From positions 106,223 through 170,222 of the forward strand of contig NZ_JAGHRJ010000007.1 of the NCBI RefSeq assembly GCF_017743865.1: a stretch of DNA of 64,000 bases. The letters run 5' to 3'. Source of the stretch: Labrenzia sp. R4_2. Its GTDB lineage: Bacteria; Pseudomonadota; Alphaproteobacteria; Rhizobiales; Stappiaceae. Under the pieces are notes generated by a model. The model made no database searches, was not told the origin of the DNA, and saw nothing but the letters and a program-made list of their open reading frames with translations. Below are positions 61,856-64,000 of this stretch, one piece after another. The translations under genes and the position numbers were made by a program. Numbering within the stretch: the stretch's first letter is position 1; each line of letters starts with the position of its first letter.

Positions 61856-63687
61856 CCAGTCATGTTCAGCTTCCAGAGCCGACAGCTGAAATCATCGCCG
61901 TCCAGGACGACCTTGTGACACTGGCGCCTCTCGGGGAGGCCCCTCTGATCAAGAACGAGGTTGTCTATATCATCCCGCACGGTCCGGAACGGGAAGGAAA
62001 GCCACGCGAATACCTGAAAGCCGAAGTGTTGCGGGTTCGCGGCAAATCAGCCGAAGCGCAGGTTTTTGAAAACACGGCCGGTGTCCGCGTTGGGGACAAG
62101 GTCATCCAAAGCGGCGAGATGTTGTCCGTTGCTCTGGGACCAGGCCTCTTGAGCACGGTCTTTGACGGTCTGCAGAACCCCTTGTCGGATATAGCAGCGG
62201 AACACGGATTTTTCCTGCCGCGCGGCGTCTTGACCAATGCGCTTGACCACACCCGCAAATGGTCGTTTGAACCCAAAGTCACTTCGGGCGCTCCGGTCAA
62301 TGCGGGCGACACGCTCGGCTTGGTACCAGAAGGACGCTTCAATCACCGGATCATGGTGCCGTTTGGTCTTAAGGGGACCTGGACTGTTGAGCGGATCCGG
62401 GAAGGAACCTTCACAATCGAAGAGGTTGTCGTCACCTTGAAAGATGATCGCGGCAATGCCCGCGATTTGACCATGGTGCAGCACTGGCCTGTACGCCGCG
62501 CAATCCCGGATGCTTTGGTAAAAGCGGGTCAAAGTGAGCGCCTCTATCCAAGCGAGCCTCTGATTACCACCTTGCGTCTGATCGACACGTTCTTCCCGAT
62601 TGCCCGCGGCGGCATGGGCTGTATTCCAGGACCCTTCGGAGCCGGCAAAACGGTATTGCAGTCCCTGATTTCAAGGTTCTCTGCGGTCAATATTGTAATT
62701 GTAGTGGCTTGCGGCGAACGCGCGGGCGAGGTGGTGGAAACCATCACCGAATTTCCTGATCAGCCGGACCCGTCTGGTGATGGCACCTTGATGGATCGCA
62801 CAGTCATTATCTGTAACACATCGTCCATGCCGGTCGCGGCGCGAGAAGCTTCGATCTACACCGGCATCACGCTCGGCGAATACTACCGCCAAATGGGCTA
62901 TGACGTCCTCCTGATCGCGGACAGTACATCCCGCTGGGCTCAGGCCATGCGTGAAACATCGGGGCGATTGGAGGAAATTCCCGGTGAAGAAGCTTTCCCG
63001 GCCTATCTCGATTCCGCGATCAAGGGAATTTATGAACGGGCTGGTGTTCTGAAAACCGCAACCGGTGAGACGGGCAGTCTAACCATGATCGGCACGGTCT
63101 CGCCAGCCGGTGGAAACTTTGAAGAGCCGGTGACACAATCGACGCTTGGTACTGTCAAAACCTTCCTTGGTCTCTCATCAGAGCGCGCCTACAAGCGGTT
63201 TTATCCCGCCGTGGATCCTCTGTTGTCCTGGTCCCGCTATCACACCCAATTGCGAGACTGGTACCATGAAAACATTGGGCCGGATTGGGTGCCGCGCGTC
63301 GAAGAAATGATCGAACTCCTCGCCAAGGGTGATGAAATCACGCGTATGATGCAAGTGACCGGTGAGGAGGGTGTGTCGATCGAAGACTTTGTTCTGCAAC
63401 AAAAGGCCCTCTTTCTGGACATGGTCTATCTGCAACAGGACGCCTTTGACGATGTGGATGTCTCAGCGCCCTTGGCCCGCCAGCAGGAAACCTTCGATCT
63501 TGTCTACAAAATCGCCCGGACACCATTTGAATTCGAGAACAAAGATCCGGCTCGCAAGTTTTTCACCGAACAAACATCCCTGTTTAAAAACCTGAATTAC
63601 GCGGCAGACGGAAGCCAGGAACGGCAGCAGCTGCTTAAACGGATTGAGACGGGCGTGCACGCGGCTCCGCAGCGTCTAACAGATTGA
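61852..63687 (+). CDS. ntpA: V-type ATP synthase catalytic subunit A
   Basis: This 611-residue catalytic subunit has the P-loop GPFGAGKT at residues 260-267, then VACGERAGEVVE, LIADSTSRWAQAMRETSGRLEEIPGEEAFPAYL, and the non-homologous insert before the P-loop that marks V/A-type A subunits. It hydrolyses or makes ATP in the A3B3 head. It is the last gene of the operon here, whereas in spirochaetes B follows A directly. Confidence 0.94.
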   Translation: MTSHVQLPEPTAEIIAVQDDLVTLAPLGEAPLIKNEVVYIIPHGPEREGKPREYLKAEVLRVRGKSAEAQVFENTAGVRVGDKVIQSGEMLSVALGPGLLSTVFDGLQNPLSDIAAEHGFFLPRGVLTNALDHTRKWSFEPKVTSGAPVNAGDTLGLVPEGRFNHRIMVPFGLKGTWTVERIREGTFTIEEVVVTLKDDRGNARDLTMVQHWPVRRAIPDALVKAGQSERLYPSEPLITTLRLIDTFFPIARGGMGCIPGPFGAGKTVLQSLISRFSAVNIVIVVACGERAGEVVETITEFPDQPDPSGDGTLMDRTVIICNTSSMPVAAREASIYTGITLGEYYRQMGYDVLLIADSTSRWAQAMRETSGRLEEIPGEEAFPAYLDSAIKGIYERAGVLKTATGETGSLTMIGTVSPAGGNFEEPVTQSTLGTVKTFLGLSSERAYKRFYPAVDPLLSWSRYHTQLRDWYHENIGPDWVPRVEEMIELLAKGDEITRMMQVTGEEGVSIEDFVLQQKALFLDMVYLQQDAFDDVDVSAPLARQQETFDLVYKIARTPFEFENKDPARKFFTEQTSLFKNLNYAADGSQERQQLLKRIETGVHAAPQRLTD

Positions 63688-63808
63688 TATCGCGCGTCGC
63701 GCTTTTTTAGGTTTCTTGAAGCTTGATGTCTGCCATGAGTTCGGAGCGCAGCTGTTTCAAGACGCGCATATCCCCGCTAAAGAGCGAGGTTTTGATTTTT
63801 TTTGTGTA

Positions 63809-63833
63809 TTTGTTTTCGGGAGTAGGATTTGAA
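63809..63833. repeat. Degenerate copy of the tRNA-fMet 3' end
   Basis: This 25-bp stretch repeats the 3' end of the tRNA gene at the window edge (63942-63966) in the same orientation, including the segment CGGGAGTAGGATTTGAA, which differs from the tRNA by one base in 17. Such partial copies arise when elements integrate into tRNA 3' ends. No integrase gene is visible. Confidence 0.5.
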
Positions 63834-63916
63834 TGTTTTCTGCCCCGTTGCGTCGGACGTTGTCCTCCTTCCTGGGACCCCGTCAGGTCAAAATCAGCGA
63901 CCTCTTCCAACAAAAA

Positions 63917-63935
63917 AGCCGCCCAAAAGGCGGCT
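63917..63935 (-). terminator. Terminator downstream of tRNA-fMet
   Basis: A perfect 7-bp stem (AGCCGCC with GGCGGCT) and a 5-nt loop are followed on the minus strand by six T. It lies 9 bp beyond the tRNA 3' CCA. A T run also follows on the plus strand, so it can end transcription from the ATPase operon too. Confidence 0.85.
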
Positions 63936-63943
63936 GTTTTTAT

Positions 63944-64000
63944 TGGTTGCGGGAGCAGGATTTGAACCTGCGACCTTCAGGTTATGAGCCTGACGAGCTA
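63944..64000 (-). tRNA. tRNA-fMet (CAT), 3' part only
   Basis: The minus strand reads TAGCTCGTCAGGCTCATAAC, then CTGAAGGTCGCAGGTTCAAATC and CTGCTCCCGCAACCA in succession. This gives the D-arm end, a CAT anticodon in CTCATAA, the TTCAAAT T-loop and an encoded CCA. The GGTCGCAGG region and the acceptor end GCAACCA match initiator tRNA. The 5' part lies beyond the window. Confidence 0.9.

Noticed and set aside
63707..63913. Minus-strand 68-codon frame beside tRNA-fMet
   Set aside because: No recognised family, no clear ribosome site, and it overlaps the tRNA-like scar and the terminator region; not supported as a gene.
1..64000. CRISPR arrays, insertion sequences, prophage genes
   Set aside because: Scanning by eye I saw no regularly spaced direct repeats, no transposase or integrase motifs and no phage structural genes.

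Overview
The window looks like chromosomal DNA of a marine alphaproteobacterium, most like the Stappiaceae (Roseibium/Labrenzia) or a Roseobacter relative. The reasons are moderate-high GC, many CoA-ester and TRAP-transport genes, a Soe-type sulfite dehydrogenase set, TadE/TadG pilus genes, and an intact gene order on both strands. Species is not assigned; this rests on gene content only.

Left part (1-19 kb): a mixed set of small units. There is a truncated FG-GAP/ASPIC protein, a GNAT acetyltransferase, and the dihydropyrimidine dehydrogenase pair preT-preA with a RutR-like operator. Next come soeABC (cytoplasmic sulfite dehydrogenase), a BCCT transporter followed by an unlisted 33-residue membrane ORF, a GGDEF/EAL protein, and an NMT1/THI5-type binding protein. 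That binding protein is divergent from an iodotyrosine-deiodinase-like flavoprotein, and a second RutR-like operator lies between them. Three TadE/TadG genes and a polysaccharide lyase gene broken by an in-frame amber codon complete this part.

Middle part (19-56 kb): about 37 kb of genes for degrading an unknown carboxylic acid through its CoA ester. It holds six acyl-CoA dehydrogenases, three CaiB/BaiF CoA-transferases, one alpha-methylacyl-CoA racemase, two AMP-forming ligases, one ADP-forming ligase and an enoyl-CoA hydratase. It also holds an SCP2-type thiolase, an HMG-CoA-synthase-like/DUF35 fusion that lacks catalytic residues, an SDR and a hydratase-2 that together match peroxisomal MFE-2, two other MaoC proteins, and a thioesterase. 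Transport is by two complete TRAP systems and one MFS carrier. Regulators are two paralogous MarR proteins and one IclR, with a repeated 31-bp operator candidate in front of two target units. The racemase, MFE-2-like pair and SCP2-like thiolase together resemble the peroxisomal branched-chain/bile-acid side-chain route, so a methyl-branched, isoprenoid or sterol-like substrate is the best guess.

Right part (56-64 kb): a complete V/A-type rotary ATPase operon in the order B-D-I-K-E-DUF2764-A. This is a circular permutation of the spirochaete/chlamydial order E-DUF2764-A-B-D-I-K. The K subunit keeps the residues that bind Na+ in Enterococcus hirae NtpK, which suggests a sodium-coupled enzyme. 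The window ends inside a minus-strand tRNA-fMet gene; a degenerate copy of its 3' end lies about 130 bp away.
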